Assembly (NCBI RefSeq): GCF_003590335.1
Contig: NZ_MIET01000009.1
Coordinates: 213,791-277,790, forward strand
Source: Pseudoalteromonas sp. MSK9-3
GTDB taxonomy: Bacteria; Pseudomonadota; Gammaproteobacteria; Enterobacterales; Alteromonadaceae
DNA length: 64,000 nucleotides
Direction: 5' to 3'
Numbering within the stretch: position 1 is the first letter of the stretch; every line of letters starts with the position of its first letter. Both the position numbers and the translations under genes were made by a program. The notes beneath the pieces are model-generated. The model made no database searches, had not been told where the DNA came from, and saw only the letters and a list, made by a program, of their open reading frames with translations. Shown one piece after another: positions 43,387 through 52,593 of this stretch.

Positions 43387-45621
43387 ATGTCTTCAAATCC
43401 GCAGCAACCGTCTTTTAAAACGGATAGAAGCCGTCTATTTAAAGATCGGTTTGCACAATATGGCATTACCGCCGGTGGGGTAATGGTTTTGATCGCTTTG
43501 TTGATGATCTTCTTTTACCTGTTATATGTTGTTCAACCAATTTTAGAGTCGGCTAAAGTTGAGAAGCGTGTTGATATTACGCTGCAAAACTCTGAACAAT
43601 ATGTGGGGATTGGTGTTGAGGAACAAACTGAAATTGCTTACTTATTAAATAGCACCGGTGCTGTCGACTTTTTTCAATTGAAAGGAGCTGACACAGGTAA
43701 AAAACTAAAGAGCTTGGTGACTGACCTGAATGGCCAAGTAACCAGTTTTGCGAAAAGTGCGCCATTTTTAGGCCAGTACGCATACGGTTTAGATAACGGT
43801 CAAGTGCAATTGGTACGTCCTTCATTCTTAGTAACGTTCCCGGGTAATCAGCGTGTGATCACACCGCGTTTAAGTTATCCGTTAGATGGCCAGCAGTTAT
43901 TAGTTGATGAACAAGGTGCTGCCATTGAACGCCTAGCATTCAGTCACTATGAAGAAAAAACCGCCGTTGTGGCATTAACCGCTGACAAGCGCGTCATTTT
44001 TGCCTCATTCACTGCTGAAGAAAATATGTTCAGTGGTGAAGTCGAGTGGGTGGTAGAAAGAAGTGAACTGGGAATCGATAGCAGGATTGATGAGCTATTA
44101 ATGTCACCAGACACGACACGTACTTTTATTCGCTCAGCAAATCAAATTTATATCTTTGATACCCGAGATGCGAGCGAGGTTACGCAAATTCAAATACTTG
44201 CTGCTAATGAAGAAAATGCTAACTTAGTGGGTACCACGTTATTAGCAGGCGCGAACTCTTTAATGCTTGCCAACGATAATGGTGAGGTATCACAGTGGTT
44301 TGAAATAAATACGGACGACGGTCGCAAGTTTAATAAAATTCGTGCATTTGAAACCAGTAAAAATAGCAATGTAGATATCCATAGTGAATTTTATCGCCGT
44401 ACGTTCTTTACTACGACAGATACGGGTGATCTAGGTCTATATTATACAACGAGCCAAGCCCATTTATGGCAAGGCAAAGTTAGCGACAGTGCCATTGAAG
44501 CATTTGCCGTATCGCCGCGCTCTGATGCTGCATTGATCATTACAGATAATAAAATCTCTGTATTTGATATTCACAATGAGCACCCAGAAGTGACATGGTC
44601 GGCCTTATGGCAAGAAGTATGGTACGAAGGTTATCCCGAGCCTGCTTACACTTGGCAATCTACTTCTGCGTCAGATGATTTTGAATCCAAGTTTTCATTG
44701 GTGCCTATTTCATTCGGTACCATCAAAGCTGCTATGTATGCGATGTTATTCGCAGTCCCGATTGCGCTTTCTGCGGCGATATATACAGCGTATTTTATGT
44801 CGAGTGAGCTGCGTAGGGTGGTTAAACCAACCGTTGAAATAATGGAAGCGTTACCCACCGTAATTTTAGGCTTTTTGGCTGGTTTATGGTTAGCGCCTTT
44901 AATCGAAACACATTTACCCGCTATCGTCGCATTGTTGATTTTACTGCCTCTTTCTATGATAGGAACGGCCTTTTTATGGACAAAACTTCCAGAGCGTATT
45001 CGTCATTTATTACCTGATGGTTGGCATTCAATCGTATTGATCCCTGTTGTGCTCTTAGTTGGTTGGTTGTCATTTACGATCAGTGGCGGTGTAGAAGAGT
45101 TTATGTTTGACGGTAATGTACGCCAGTACTTAACCAATGAGCTCGGCATGACATTTGACCAACGTAACTCTTTGGTAGTGGGTATTGCTATGGGGTTTGC
45201 GGTTATCCCGACGATTTTCTCTATCGCGGAAGATGCGGTATTTAGTGTACCAAAGCATTTATCAAATGGGTCATTAGCATTGGGTGCGACGCAGTGGCAA
45301 ACACTCGTCAGAGTCGTGTTGTTAACTGCAAGTCCAGGTATATTCTCTGCGGTTATGATGGGATTAGGCCGTGCAGTAGGTGAAACCATGATTGTCTTAA
45401 TGGCCACAGGTAACACCCCTATTATGGATTGGAGTATTTTCCAAGGTATGCGTACGCTTGCCGCTAATATTGCTGTTGAGATGCCAGAATCAGAAGTAGG
45501 GAGTTCGCATTATCGAATTCTTTTCCTCGCAGCGTTTGTATTGTTTATTTTTACTTTCGTATTTAACACCATTGCTGAATTTGTACGTCAGCAGTTGCGT
45601 GAAAAATACAGTTCAATGTAA
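43387..45621 (+). CDS. pstC: Phosphate ABC transporter permease PstC (long form)
   Basis: PstC is one of the two membrane subunits of the high-affinity phosphate importer. This is the long form of 744 residues: one N-terminal helix (ITAGGVMVLIALLMIFFYLLYV), then a large periplasmic beta-rich insertion (about 60-430). The six-helix permease domain follows, with the EAA-like loop EDAVFSVPKHLSNGSLALGATQWQTLVRVVL. The long form is usual in Shewanella, Vibrio and Pseudoalteromonas. The ATG at 43387 is used; AAAGGG lies upstream. It is the first gene of pstCAB-phoU, behind a PhoB box. pstS is not adjacent and must be encoded elsewhere. Confidence 0.95.
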   Translation: MSSNPQQPSFKTDRSRLFKDRFAQYGITAGGVMVLIALLMIFFYLLYVVQPILESAKVEKRVDITLQNSEQYVGIGVEEQTEIAYLLNSTGAVDFFQLKGADTGKKLKSLVTDLNGQVTSFAKSAPFLGQYAYGLDNGQVQLVRPSFLVTFPGNQRVITPRLSYPLDGQQLLVDEQGAAIERLAFSHYEEKTAVVALTADKRVIFASFTAEENMFSGEVEWVVERSELGIDSRIDELLMSPDTTRTFIRSANQIYIFDTRDASEVTQIQILAANEENANLVGTTLLAGANSLMLANDNGEVSQWFEINTDDGRKFNKIRAFETSKNSNVDIHSEFYRRTFFTTTDTGDLGLYYTTSQAHLWQGKVSDSAIEAFAVSPRSDAALIITDNKISVFDIHNEHPEVTWSALWQEVWYEGYPEPAYTWQSTSASDDFESKFSLVPISFGTIKAAMYAMLFAVPIALSAAIYTAYFMSSELRRVVKPTVEIMEALPTVILGFLAGLWLAPLIETHLPAIVALLILLPLSMIGTAFLWTKLPERIRHLLPDGWHSIVLIPVVLLVGWLSFTISGGVEEFMFDGNVRQYLTNELGMTFDQRNSLVVGIAMGFAVIPTIFSIAEDAVFSVPKHLSNGSLALGATQWQTLVRVVLLTASPGIFSAVMMGLGRAVGETMIVLMATGNTPIMDWSIFQGMRTLAANIAVEMPESEVGSSHYRILFLAAFVLFIFTFVFNTIAEFVRQQLREKYSSM

Positions 45622-45638
45622 TTACTGGAGCTCATGAC

Positions 45639-47288
45639 ATGGTAAAGCAGTGGTTTAAGTCAGGTTCTCCGTGGATCTGGATGACAGGTGGTGCCGTTAG
45701 TATCAGCTTGATATCGGTACTTGGGTTATTGGCAATGATCGCATGGAAAGGCTTGAGTTTTTTCTGGCCATCAGAAGTCGTTGAATTAGAGTTAAATGGC
45801 TCGGTACCTCAACAAACGGTCATAGGTGAAATTTATGATCGTGAGATGGTACCAAAAACACGATTAGAAGCTGCAGGGTATGATTTATCCGCTTTTGATT
45901 CGGAGTTTATTGAACGTATTTTGGTTAAAACAGGTAACCGTGAATATGTAGAGTTAGACTTCAGATGGGTATTATCGACTGATATACAAAAGCAATCGGC
46001 ACCTGAAGCATTAGCGGTGTTTGAACGCAGTAAAAATGGTAACTTTTATGGTTATGTCGATCATGTCGTTGAAGATGGCAAAGTGATCAATGAGCAATCT
46101 GTTGCGCGTTTATACGAGTTAGTAGAACGTGCGGTTGATTTAAATGATGAGGCACTCGATTTACAAAATGGTGAAATTGGCCACATCAACTATGAACTTG
46201 AACGACTTCGTTTAAAAGAAAAGGGCTATGTGCTTGATAACGCATTGACCAAAGAACGAGTAGCTGATTTACAAGCGCAACGCACTGCACTGAGAGATGA
46301 ATATAAAGTCTTTGAAGAGCGTTTATTTAAGTTGCGCAAGCAAGCCAAGCGAGACCAAGTTGTTGTCCGTGATATGCGTGGCGAACTCGTAATTTTACCT
46401 ATTTATCAGGTGCTTGATGTTTGGTTTCCGAACGATATGGGTACCTTGGCAAAAATTGGCCATTACTTGTCTCAAATTGGTAAGTTCGTTAGCGATGATC
46501 CGCGTGAAGCAAACACCGAAGGCGGCGTATTCCCTGCTATATTTGGTACTGTGTTCATGGTGATGCTAATGGCCGTTATTGTGACGCCATTTGGCGTGAT
46601 TGCGGCAATATACTTACATGAATATGCCGCGAAAAATGCAGTGACTAAGATGATCCGTATTGCTGTTATTAATTTGGCGGGTGTTCCTTCTATTGTATAC
46701 GGTGTATTTGGCTTAGGGTTCTTTGTGTACATGTTAGGTGGCTCTCTAGATCAGTTGTTTTATCCTGAAGCTGCTCCAAGCCCTGTGTTTGGTACGCCAG
46801 GTGTGATTTGGTCTGCACTAACCCTTGCAATCTTAACATTGCCAGTGGTGATTGTTTCGACAGAAGAAGGCTTATCTCGTATTCCGAGTACAGTGCGCCA
46901 CGGGTCGTTAGCCTTAGGTGCCACGCAAGCTGAAACGCTTTGGCGTATTATTGTACCAATGGCAAGCCCTGCGATTATGACCGGACTGATTTTAGCCGTT
47001 GCACGTGCTGCGGGTGAGGTTGCGCCACTGATGCTGGTGGGTGTTGTGAAAATGGCACCAACGTTACCGCTGGATGGCAACTTCCCGTATATTCATTTAG
47101 ATCGTAAGTTTATGCACTTAGGTTTCCATATATATGATGTCGGTTTCCAAAGCCCGAATGTTGAAGCCGCGAGACCGTTGGTATATGCGACTGCATTTTT
47201 GTTGGTGTCGGTGATCATCGCACTCAATATCACAGCGATTGGTATTCGTAACCATTTACGTGAAAAGTTCAGATCACTTGAGCATTAA
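45639..47288 (+). CDS. pstA: Phosphate ABC transporter permease PstA (long form)
   Basis: PstA is the second permease subunit of the phosphate importer, here 549 residues. After the first helix there is a periplasmic insertion with a coiled coil (LNDEALDLQNGEIGHINYELERLRLKE, then DLQAQRTALRDEYKVFEERLFKLRK). Five more helices follow with TEEGLSRIPSTVRHGSLALGATQAETLWRIIVPMASPAIMTG as the ATPase-contact loop and ARAAGEVAPLMLVG. It lies 17 bases after pstC and 28 before pstB. The inserted coiled coil pairs naturally with the insertion in PstC. Confidence 0.95.
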   Translation: MVKQWFKSGSPWIWMTGGAVSISLISVLGLLAMIAWKGLSFFWPSEVVELELNGSVPQQTVIGEIYDREMVPKTRLEAAGYDLSAFDSEFIERILVKTGNREYVELDFRWVLSTDIQKQSAPEALAVFERSKNGNFYGYVDHVVEDGKVINEQSVARLYELVERAVDLNDEALDLQNGEIGHINYELERLRLKEKGYVLDNALTKERVADLQAQRTALRDEYKVFEERLFKLRKQAKRDQVVVRDMRGELVILPIYQVLDVWFPNDMGTLAKIGHYLSQIGKFVSDDPREANTEGGVFPAIFGTVFMVMLMAVIVTPFGVIAAIYLHEYAAKNAVTKMIRIAVINLAGVPSIVYGVFGLGFFVYMLGGSLDQLFYPEAAPSPVFGTPGVIWSALTLAILTLPVVIVSTEEGLSRIPSTVRHGSLALGATQAETLWRIIVPMASPAIMTGLILAVARAAGEVAPLMLVGVVKMAPTLPLDGNFPYIHLDRKFMHLGFHIYDVGFQSPNVEAARPLVYATAFLLVSVIIALNITAIGIRNHLREKFRSLEH

Positions 47289-47316
47289 TAGTAAAGATTT
47301 TAAGTAGGTAAAAATA

Positions 47317-48144
47317 ATGATTACAGTAGCTCCAGAAGTTAATCAGGCCAATGGCCAAAATAAATTAGATTTAGCAAACTTGTCGCCAGAGCAAACGGCG
47401 CTTGAGATCAAGAACCTCGATCTTTACTATGCAGACAAGCAAGCGCTTAGCAACGTCAACATGTTGATCCCTAAAGGGCAAGTGACTGCGTTCATCGGCC
47501 CGTCAGGGTGTGGTAAATCAACATTATTACGATGTATAAACCGCATGAATGATTTAGTAGATATATGCCGTATTGAAGGCGAAATCATTCTACATGGGCA
47601 AAATATTTACGATAAACGTGTCGATGTTGCCGCATTGCGCAGAAATGTCGGTATGGTATTTCAGCGCCCGAACCCCTTTCCTAAATCAATTTATGAAAAT
47701 GTGGTGTATGGTTTGCGTTTGCAAGGGATCAAAGATAAACGCAAACTCGATGAAGTCGTTGAAAAGTCATTACGTGGTGCTGCACTATGGGATGAAGTAA
47801 AAGATAGACTTCATGATAGCGCATTTGGTTTATCGGGTGGTCAGCAGCAACGTTTGGTGATTGCGCGTTCTATTGCGATTGAACCTGAGGTATTATTGCT
47901 AGATGAACCTACATCAGCACTAGACCCTATTTCGACGTTAGTTATCGAAGAACTCATTAATGACTTAAAGAACAAATACACCGTTGTTATCGTAACGCAT
48001 AACATGCAACAAGCCGCGCGCGTATCTGATCAGACAGCCTTTATGTACATGGGTGAATTGATTGAATATGCAGATACGAATACCTTGTTTACGACACCCT
48101 TAAAGAAGAAAACCGAAGATTATATTACGGGCCGTTACGGTTAA
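47317..48144 (+). CDS. pstB: Phosphate ABC transporter ATPase PstB
   Basis: PstB powers phosphate import. The protein has 275 residues: Walker [10 protein letters not shown], the PstB-typical [14 protein letters not shown]-loop [16 protein letters not shown], signature LSGGQQQR, Walker [14 protein letters not shown] and the switch histidine in [13 protein letters not shown]. It has an N-terminal extension of about 25 residues compared with E. coli PstB, as in related genera. It is third in the pstCAB-phoU operon. Confidence 0.97.
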   Translation: MITVAPEVNQANGQNKLDLANLSPEQTALEIKNLDLYYADKQALSNVNMLIPKGQVTAFIGPSGCGKSTLLRCINRMNDLVDICRIEGEIILHGQNIYDKRVDVAALRRNVGMVFQRPNPFPKSIYENVVYGLRLQGIKDKRKLDEVVEKSLRGAALWDEVKDRLHDSAFGLSGGQQQRLVIARSIAIEPEVLLLDEPTSALDPISTLVIEELINDLKNKYTVVIVTHNMQQAARVSDQTAFMYMGELIEYADTNTLFTTPLKKKTEDYITGRYG

Positions 48145-48171
48145 GCGCTTTAAGTTTGTAGGAGAAGAATT

Positions 48172-48873
48172 ATGGAACACAATTTAAATAAGCACATTTC
48201 GGGTCGTTTTAACGAAGAACTCGAAAACGTGCGAAATCATGTTTTGAGTATGGGTGGGTTAGTTGAACAGCAACTCAACTTAGCACTCGATGCGGTCAAC
48301 AGTGCAGATGCTGATAAAGCACGTAAAGTCAGCGAAAATGACTATAAAGTTAATGCGATGGAAGTCAATATTGACGAGGAATGTACACGTATTATTGCCA
48401 AACGTCAGCCTGCTGCGAGTGATTTACGCTTGGTCGTTGCGATAGCAAAAACCATTGCTGATTTAGAGCGTATTGGTGATGAGGCTGAGCGCATTGCAAG
48501 AGTGGCGTTAGACTCATTTACTAAAGATCAGCAAGATTTATTATTAAACATTGATAATATGGGACGCCAAGTGTCTCGTATGTTGCATGACGTACTTGAT
48601 GCATTTGCACGTATGGATGTGCAAAAAGCATTTGAAGTACACAAAGAAGATGCAAAAGTAGACCGTGAGTATGAAGCATTAACACGTCAAATAATGACAT
48701 ATATGATGGAAGACCCGCGTTCAATCCCTAAAATAATGGATTTAATTTGGTCAGTTCGCTCATTAGAGCGTATTGGCGATCGTTGCCAAAACATTGCAGA
48801 GTATGTAATTTATTTTGTTAATGGTAAAGATATTCGCCATACATCTCAAGAAGATATAGAGAAATCACTCTAA
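48172..48873 (+). CDS. phoU: Phosphate signalling protein PhoU
   Basis: PhoU connects the Pst transporter to the PhoR-PhoB system and keeps the Pho regulon off when phosphate is plentiful. The protein has 233 residues of two three-helix bundles with the metal-binding E/DxxxD repeats: KVNAMEVNIDEECTRIIAKRQPAASDLRLVVAIAKTIADLERIGDEAERIA, and the mirrored SVRSLERIGDRCQNIAEYVIYFVNG. It starts 27 bases after pstB with AGGAGAAG before the ATG. phoB and phoR are not in the window. Confidence 0.96.
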   Translation: MEHNLNKHISGRFNEELENVRNHVLSMGGLVEQQLNLALDAVNSADADKARKVSENDYKVNAMEVNIDEECTRIIAKRQPAASDLRLVVAIAKTIADLERIGDEAERIARVALDSFTKDQQDLLLNIDNMGRQVSRMLHDVLDAFARMDVQKAFEVHKEDAKVDREYEALTRQIMTYMMEDPRSIPKIMDLIWSVRSLERIGDRCQNIAEYVIYFVNGKDIRHTSQEDIEKSL

Positions 48874-48887
48874 CCACTTCAGTAAAG

Positions 48888-48920
48888 AGTAGTCATATAA
48901 AAATGAATTATGTGACTACT
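48888..48920 (+). terminator. Weak stem-loop after phoU
   Basis: AGTAGTCA (48888-48895) pairs with TGACTACT (48913-48920) over a 17-nt loop that can extend with AT pairs. The T-tract is poor, so this may be a weak terminator or a processing site at the end of pstCAB-phoU. Confidence 0.45.
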
Positions 48921-49013
48921 TAATCATCTTTACGATAAAAATCCATTCACAATGGCGCTCAATGCTGTAAAATTCGATCTGCAAAGCATATAAATATGAT
49001 TTAAGGGTCAATT

Positions 49014-49691
49014 ATGCCTACAAATGCGTTTTTAGGAGTATTTGCAAAATCTCCTATTAAGCCAGTGGAAGAACATATCAAAATCGTACATAAAGCGAGC
49101 AAAGCTTTAGTGCCGTTTTTTGAGCATGTCTTCAAAGGGGAATGGACCGAAGCGGAAGCGCTACGAGTTCAGATCCGTAACTTAGAGCGTGAAGCTGATG
49201 TATTAAAGCGTGAAGTACGTTTACAGCTGCCTCGTGGTCTATTTATGCCAGTAGAACGAACTGATCTACTGGAGTTAATTACCCACCAAGACAAAATCGC
49301 CAATAAAGCGAAAGACATCGCAGGTCGCGTTGTCGGTCGTGAAATGGAGATCCCAGAGTCTATCCAAGTCTACTTCCTTACCTATTTGCAACGTTGTGTG
49401 GATGCCACAAAACAAGCATCGAAGGCAATCAACGAACTTGACGAACTATTGGAAACCGGATTTAGAGGTCGAGAAGTGACCTTGGTTGAAGAGATGTTGG
49501 TTGAATTGGATGCAATCGAGCAAGACACGGATGATATGCAAATTAAAATTCGCCAAGAACTACGAGCAATCGAAGGTGAGCTTAATCCAATAGATGTAAT
49601 GTTCTTATACAAAATCATCGAGTGGGTTGGCGGACTTGCCGATATTGCCGAGCGTGTTGGCTCAAGATTAGAAGTAATGCTTGCGCGTTAA
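49014..49691 (+). CDS. TIGR00153/DUF47 family PhoU-like protein
   Basis: The protein has 225 residues of the TIGR00153 family (DUF47, distant PhoU fold). It has LGVFAKSPIKPVEEHIKIVHKASKALVPFFEHVF, RNLEREADVLKREVRLQLPRGLFMPVERTDLLELITHQDKIANKAKDIAG and the C-terminal YKIIEWVGGLADIAERVGSRLEVMLAR. These genes almost always sit directly before a PiT phosphate transporter, as here (37 bases), and are thought to control it. The gene lies 140 bases after phoU and may have its own promoter. Confidence 0.92.
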   Translation: MPTNAFLGVFAKSPIKPVEEHIKIVHKASKALVPFFEHVFKGEWTEAEALRVQIRNLEREADVLKREVRLQLPRGLFMPVERTDLLELITHQDKIANKAKDIAGRVVGREMEIPESIQVYFLTYLQRCVDATKQASKAINELDELLETGFRGREVTLVEEMLVELDAIEQDTDDMQIKIRQELRAIEGELNPIDVMFLYKIIEWVGGLADIAERVGSRLEVMLAR

Positions 49692-49728
49692 TCTAAAGAC
49701 AATTGTTTTAAAAAAGTAAGGTTTTACA

Positions 49729-50997
49729 ATGGATATCATTGAATCCTACGGGACCATGCTGGTGCTTTTAGCAGCCGCAGTGGGTTTTTTCATGGCTTAT
49801 GGTATTGGTGCGAACGACGTTGCCAATGCGATGGGTACATCGGTTGGTTCTAAAGCGCTAACTATTAAACAAGCAATTATTATTGCTATGATCTTTGAAT
49901 TCGCTGGTGCATATCTTGCCGGCGGAGAAGTAACGTCAACAATTCGTAAAGGGATCATTGACGCAGCCCCCTTTGCAGACATTCCTGAACTGATGGTATT
50001 GGGGATGATCTCAGCACTGTTTGCTGCTGGTACATGGTTATTATTGGCTTCAATGTTGGGTTGGCCTGTATCAACAACGCATTCAATTATTGGTGCAATC
50101 ATTGGTTTTGCGTTAGTTGCTGTTGGTAGCGAAGCAATCCAGTGGGGCAAAGTAGCTGGTATTGTTGGTAGTTGGATTGTGACCCCTGCTATATCTGGCT
50201 TTATTGCATACCTTATTTTTATGAGTGCGCAAAAACTGATTTTTGATACTGATCAGCCATTAAAGAATGCGAAGCGTTTTGTGCCTATTTATATGGGTCT
50301 AGCAGGCTTTGTAATGTCTCTAGTGACCATTAAAAAAGGCTTGAAGCATATTGGTATTAATCTTGGTACCGTTGAAGGCTATGCGCTAGCGATTGGCTTT
50401 GCGGTTATCATTGGTGTGATCGGTAAGTTTGTTATTGATCGTATGAAGATGGACCCACAAGCTGACAAGCAGATGCAGTTCAATAATGTTGAGAAAGTAT
50501 TTGCTATCTTGATGGTATTAACAGCATGTTGTATGGCGTTCGCACATGGTTCAAACGATGTTGCAAATGCAATTGGTCCACTTGCTGCGGTAGTAAATAT
50601 CGTTGAAAATAATGGCGAAATTGCTAAGAAAGCAGCGATTGCGTGGTGGATATTACCACTAGGTGGTTTTGGTATCGTTGCGGGTCTTGCTATTTTAGGT
50701 AAGAAAGTGATCAAAACCATTGGTGAAGGCATCACACACTTAACACCAAGTCGTGGCTTTGCGGCTGAGCTTGCAGCGGCTTCTACAGTAGTTATCGCCT
50801 CAGGTACTGGTTTACCAATCTCTACTACACAAACATTGGTTGGTGCGGTATTGGGTGTTGGTATGGCGCGCGGTATTGCCGCATTAAACATGGGTGTGAT
50901 AAGAAACATTGTAGTTTCTTGGGTGATCACATTGCCAGTTGGCGCAGCCCTTGCTATTGTTATATTCTACGTATTAAGAACCGCATTTGGCGTGTAA
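49729..50997 (+). CDS. Inorganic phosphate transporter, PiT family
   Basis: This is a low-affinity, metal-phosphate/proton symporter of 422 residues. It has about ten membrane helices and the two inverted PiT repeats: YGIGANDVANAMGTSVGSKALT and FAHGSNDVANAIGPLAAVV, each with the GANDVANA/GSNDVANA motif. GWPVSTTHSIIGAIIGFALV and LPISTTQTLVGAVLGVGMARG are the paired P-STT motifs. It forms an operon with the DUF47 gene. With the Pst system beside it, this segment encodes both high- and low-affinity phosphate uptake. A terminator follows the stop. Confidence 0.95.
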   Translation: MDIIESYGTMLVLLAAAVGFFMAYGIGANDVANAMGTSVGSKALTIKQAIIIAMIFEFAGAYLAGGEVTSTIRKGIIDAAPFADIPELMVLGMISALFAAGTWLLLASMLGWPVSTTHSIIGAIIGFALVAVGSEAIQWGKVAGIVGSWIVTPAISGFIAYLIFMSAQKLIFDTDQPLKNAKRFVPIYMGLAGFVMSLVTIKKGLKHIGINLGTVEGYALAIGFAVIIGVIGKFVIDRMKMDPQADKQMQFNNVEKVFAILMVLTACCMAFAHGSNDVANAIGPLAAVVNIVENNGEIAKKAAIAWWILPLGGFGIVAGLAILGKKVIKTIGEGITHLTPSRGFAAELAAASTVVIASGTGLPISTTQTLVGAVLGVGMARGIAALNMGVIRNIVVSWVITLPVGAALAIVIFYVLRTAFGV

Positions 50998-51020
50998 TTA
51001 ATCGAACAGACTTTTAGCTT

Positions 51021-51058
51021 GAAAAGATCTCAATACCCTAGGTATTGGGGTCTTTTTA
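51021..51058 (+). terminator. Terminator of the PiT transporter gene
   Basis: A hairpin with arms AGATCTCAATACC and GGTATTGGGGTCT (two G-U or mismatched pairs) around CTA is followed by TTTTTATTTTT. It lies about 24 bases after the stop. Confidence 0.85.
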
Positions 51059-51260
51059 TTTTTGGGCGACAGAATCATCCAGAGTACGATCGTACCGTAA
51101 GCTATCAACTCACTGACTTTACTTGTCTCTAAAATACAGGCTATAGATATTGAGCACTGTGTGATCTGTTCGATTGGTGTCAGCAAATAGTTTTCCTCAT
51201 AATATATCAAGGTTATACTGGACGTATTGATCTCCAAAGCTTAAAGCAAAGTTTTATATA

Positions 51261-52166
51261 GTGAATAACTTACCTAGTATTAAACAGCTTCAGTATTTAA
51301 TTGCAGTACATCAACATCAGCACTTTGGTAGAGCCGCAGAAGCGTGCTTTATTGGCCAATCGACTTTAAGCAGTGCAATTCAAACGCTAGAAGAAACCCT
51401 CGGCTGTCAGCTTATTGAGCGAGAAAATCGCAGTTTAATGTTCACTGACATTGGCGAAGAGGTTGTTGTACGAGCGAAGAAAATTATCGCCGACACAATG
51501 AGTGTGAAAGAACTCACAAAGAGTTATAAGCATCCTTTGTCAGGCAAGTTGACGCTCGGAGTGATCCCGACTATTGCCAGCTTTATTGCTGCACCTTTAT
51601 ATCAGTTTTGTAAGCAGCACTTCCCCCACCTGCAATTGATCTTAGTTGAAGATACCAGTGATAGATTGCTTGATAAGCTAGAGCATGGTCATATCGACAT
51701 GGCGATGTTGGCTTTACCATATAGAACGGAAAAGTTTCACACGCAGGTATTGGCTCAGGACCACTTTTCGTTAGTACATCATACAGACTACACCGTTGCG
51801 CAGGGAGTGGAAGATTTTAACTTGCTCCCAGAGCAGAGTGTTTTTCTCCTTGAAAAAGAGCACTGTATGACAGGCCACGCATTAAGTGCGTGTCATTTAA
51901 ATCGTAGTGCGTGTATTAACCCTTTTGAAGCCGCAAATCTACATACGCTGCTCAGTATGGTGGAGTACCAAAACGGGGTCACTTTCTTACCTAAAATGGC
52001 CATTAATGCAGGGATCCTTGATGGAAAGAATATGACAACGAAAGCCTCACAAGCTGATGCTTATCGTGAAATAGGGCTATTGTGGCGCAAAACAACAGGA
52101 CGGATCAGAGACTTTAGATTATTCAGCGAAAAGGTAGGATCATTTGTAAGTGAGCAATGCCAATAA
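51261..52166 (+). CDS. oxyR: OxyR-type LysR family peroxide sensor
   Basis: This is a LysR regulator of 301 residues. The helix-turn-helix is in FGRAAEACFIGQSTLSSAIQTLEETLG (residues about 22-48), matching the OxyR N-terminus (IKQLQYLIAVHQHQHFGRAAE). The two redox cysteines that form the peroxide-sensing disulfide are present: Cys202 and Cys211 in EHCMTGHALSAC, with the same nine-residue spacing as E. coli Cys199/Cys208. It starts with GTG at 51261, and no strong ribosome binding site is seen. It stands alone downstream of the PiT gene; no katG, ahpC or dps gene is in the window. The call rests on the cysteine motif and N-terminus. Confidence 0.85.
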   Translation: MNNLPSIKQLQYLIAVHQHQHFGRAAEACFIGQSTLSSAIQTLEETLGCQLIERENRSLMFTDIGEEVVVRAKKIIADTMSVKELTKSYKHPLSGKLTLGVIPTIASFIAAPLYQFCKQHFPHLQLILVEDTSDRLLDKLEHGHIDMAMLALPYRTEKFHTQVLAQDHFSLVHHTDYTVAQGVEDFNLLPEQSVFLLEKEHCMTGHALSACHLNRSACINPFEAANLHTLLSMVEYQNGVTFLPKMAINAGILDGKNMTTKASQADAYREIGLLWRKTTGRIRDFRLFSEKVGSFVSEQCQ

Positions 52167-52183
52167 CGCATCATAATCATAAA

Positions 52184-52215
52184 AATGGGTGCAGTGTGCA
52201 CCCATTAAAGTCTCT
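52184..52215 (+). terminator. Terminator of oxyR
   Basis: AATGGGTGCA (52184-52193) and its exact complement (52197-52206) form a 10-bp stem with a 3-nt loop, followed by a T-rich stretch (CTCTTTTTGG). It lies 17 bases after the oxyR stop. Confidence 0.8.
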
Positions 52216-52237
52216 TTTTGGTTTTATTAGATCAATA

Positions 52238-52438
52238 TCATAAGGGTTGTTCAAATTTACGTGCATTGCTCAGATCGGGCAAAAACAATAAATAGACCCA
52301 CACCACTAAATTAAAATAAGGTATTAGACCCAGAGCAACGAAGATCTTGCTCGGATAACCTTTGTTTAGAGAAAGCCGATAACATTGTTGTGCAACAGCA
52401 AAGTGGACCGCCAATAAGAACGAAATTAAAAGTAGCAT
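52238..52438 (-). CDS. Small membrane protein, 66 residues
   Basis: This is a short protein with two hydrophobic segments: MLLLISFLLAVHFAVAQQC at the N-terminus and FVALGLIPYFNLVVWVYLLF in the middle. Its tail is charged (DLSNARKFEQPL). The ATG at 52438 has a strong GAGGAG seven bases upstream, which decides it over an earlier ATG at 52456 that lies before that site. The two helices with a short loop resemble small phage-shock or cardiolipin-synthase N-terminal-type membrane proteins (YLLFLPDLSNARKF), but I do not recognise a family. Its end faces oxyR. Confidence 0.6.
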   Translation of the reverse strand: MLLLISFLLAVHFAVAQQCYRLSLNKGYPSKIFVALGLIPYFNLVVWVYLLFLPDLSNARKFEQPL

Positions 52439-52593
52439 AATAGTACTCCTCAACATCTACAACGTGATGTAACTCAATCCATTGAATGTCCACCAGAAAA
52501 GAATAAATCAATAACTTAGGTGGACATCTTCACTTTAGGTAATTATAGGTGATTTTTTGACAAGCAAAAGGGTGGGGCGGCAATTATTTTTTA

